A DNA stretch of 64,000 nucleotides from Larkinella punicea (GTDB taxonomy: Bacteria > Bacteroidota > Bacteroidia > Cytophagales > Spirosomataceae): contig NZ_QOWE01000020.1 in NCBI RefSeq assembly GCF_003334855.1, positions 96,693 through 160,692 of the forward strand, read 5' to 3'. Every line of letters starts with the position of its first letter. Within the stretch, counting starts at the first letter, position 1. Under the pieces are notes generated by a model, which worked only from the letters and a program-made list of their open reading frames with translations, did not search any database and was not told the origin of the DNA. This document shows, piece by piece, positions 63,699 to 64,000 of the stretch. A program made the position numbers and the translations under genes.

Positions 63699-64000
63699 TT
63701 AGTTCGGATACCCCGGATTCTGCGGTTTCAGGTTCGGGTTGTTGAGCATCTCCTGCTTGCCCAGCGGCAACAGCAAATGCTTCTCCTGCAACGGCTGGTT
63801 CGAACTCGGGTTCACGTGACCCACGAAGTTGTCGAATCCGTTCGTCTTGTCGTTGTAGACTTTCCGCAACCGAACCATGTCGAACCACGTGATCTGCTCG
63901 TAAGCCAGTTCGTGCCACCGCTCCCGCCAAACCGCTTCCCGGAACGTCGCTTGTGTGTAGGTCCCCAGAGCAGGGGTCGTCAGCTTGGCCCGGTCCCGAA
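63699..64000 (-). CDS. SusD/RagB-family lipoprotein (partial, C terminus)
   Basis: The reading frame enters from the right edge and ends at TAA 63699-63701. The visible part has ERWHELAYEQITWFDMVRLR and LLLPLGKQEMLNNPNL with the terminal NPGYPN, the usual ending of SusD proteins. The N terminus and any SusC partner lie outside the window. It is 93 bp upstream of the cytochrome/DUF1553 gene on the same strand, so the substrate-capture system and the cytochrome operon are probably linked. Confidence 0.92.
   Translation of the reverse strand, partial: RDRAKLTTPALGTYTQATFREAVWRERWHELAYEQITWFDMVRLRKVYNDKTNGFDNFVGHVNPSSNQPLQEKHLLLPLGKQEMLNNPNLKPQNPGYPN

Overview
The window looks like chromosome of a Bacteroidota member, most likely of the Cytophagales (Spirosoma-like). 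The basis is three SusC/SusD-type systems (one cut by the right edge), STN-containing TonB-linked receptors, ECF sigma/FecR pairs, a PorZ-like type IX secretion protein, and many dispersed palindromic repeats. Most of the window is GC-rich. AT-rich patches at about 23.6-25.9, 28.9-30.6, 47.9-50.5 and 57.3-58.8 kb look like accessory DNA. No rRNA, tRNA or CRISPR array was recognised.

Left part (1-18.9 kb). A Tat-exported Gfo/Idh/MocA dehydrogenase is cut by the left edge. It is followed by an AraC regulator with an outer-membrane receptor, a PhyH-like dioxygenase, an isolated nuoL-nuoM pair, a prohibitin-like protein and a DUF5009 membrane acyltransferase-like protein. On the minus strand, tdk, porZ and udk are closely packed, with an exported esterase downstream. 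A conserved unknown protein, a TraB/GumN protein and an ABA4-like membrane protein follow.

Middle (19-30.6 kb). A SusC/SusD pair ends at a perfect terminator hairpin. Facing it on the minus strand is a six-gene array: ECF sigma, a membrane anti-sigma-like protein with a repeated motif, a DUF4097-like exported protein, and two paralogous barrel-like proteins around a lipoprotein. This is one of the better candidates for an undescribed envelope-stress system. After an SMP-30/gluconolactonase-like gene comes an AT-rich gap with a gene remnant, an orphan protein and a lone IS630-type helix-turn-helix protein.

Minus-strand utilisation locus (30.6-43.1 kb). The reading order is ECF sigma, FecR, SusC with STN, SusD, two FAD-dependent oxidoreductases (one with SLH-like repeats at its C terminus), and a BNR/sialidase-fold protein. 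It looks like a polysaccharide-utilisation-type locus whose enzymes are redox proteins rather than recognisable glycoside hydrolases.

Right part (43.3-64 kb). A barrel-like protein, MgtC/SapB and uvrA come first; uvrA carries two in-frame purine/pyrimidine palindromic insertions. An AT-rich cassette-like stretch follows (NTF2-like, GrpB, YoaK/DUF1275, a broken barrel gene). Next are a methyltransferase, a CbrC-family protein, a D-aminoacylase, a sulfatase and a serine beta-lactamase-like hydrolase. A nested inverted-repeat cluster borders an AT-rich two-gene operon (a DUF1828-like protein and a His-rich partner). The window ends in a planctomycete-type cytochrome/DUF1553 plus DUF1501 operon downstream of a partial SusD.
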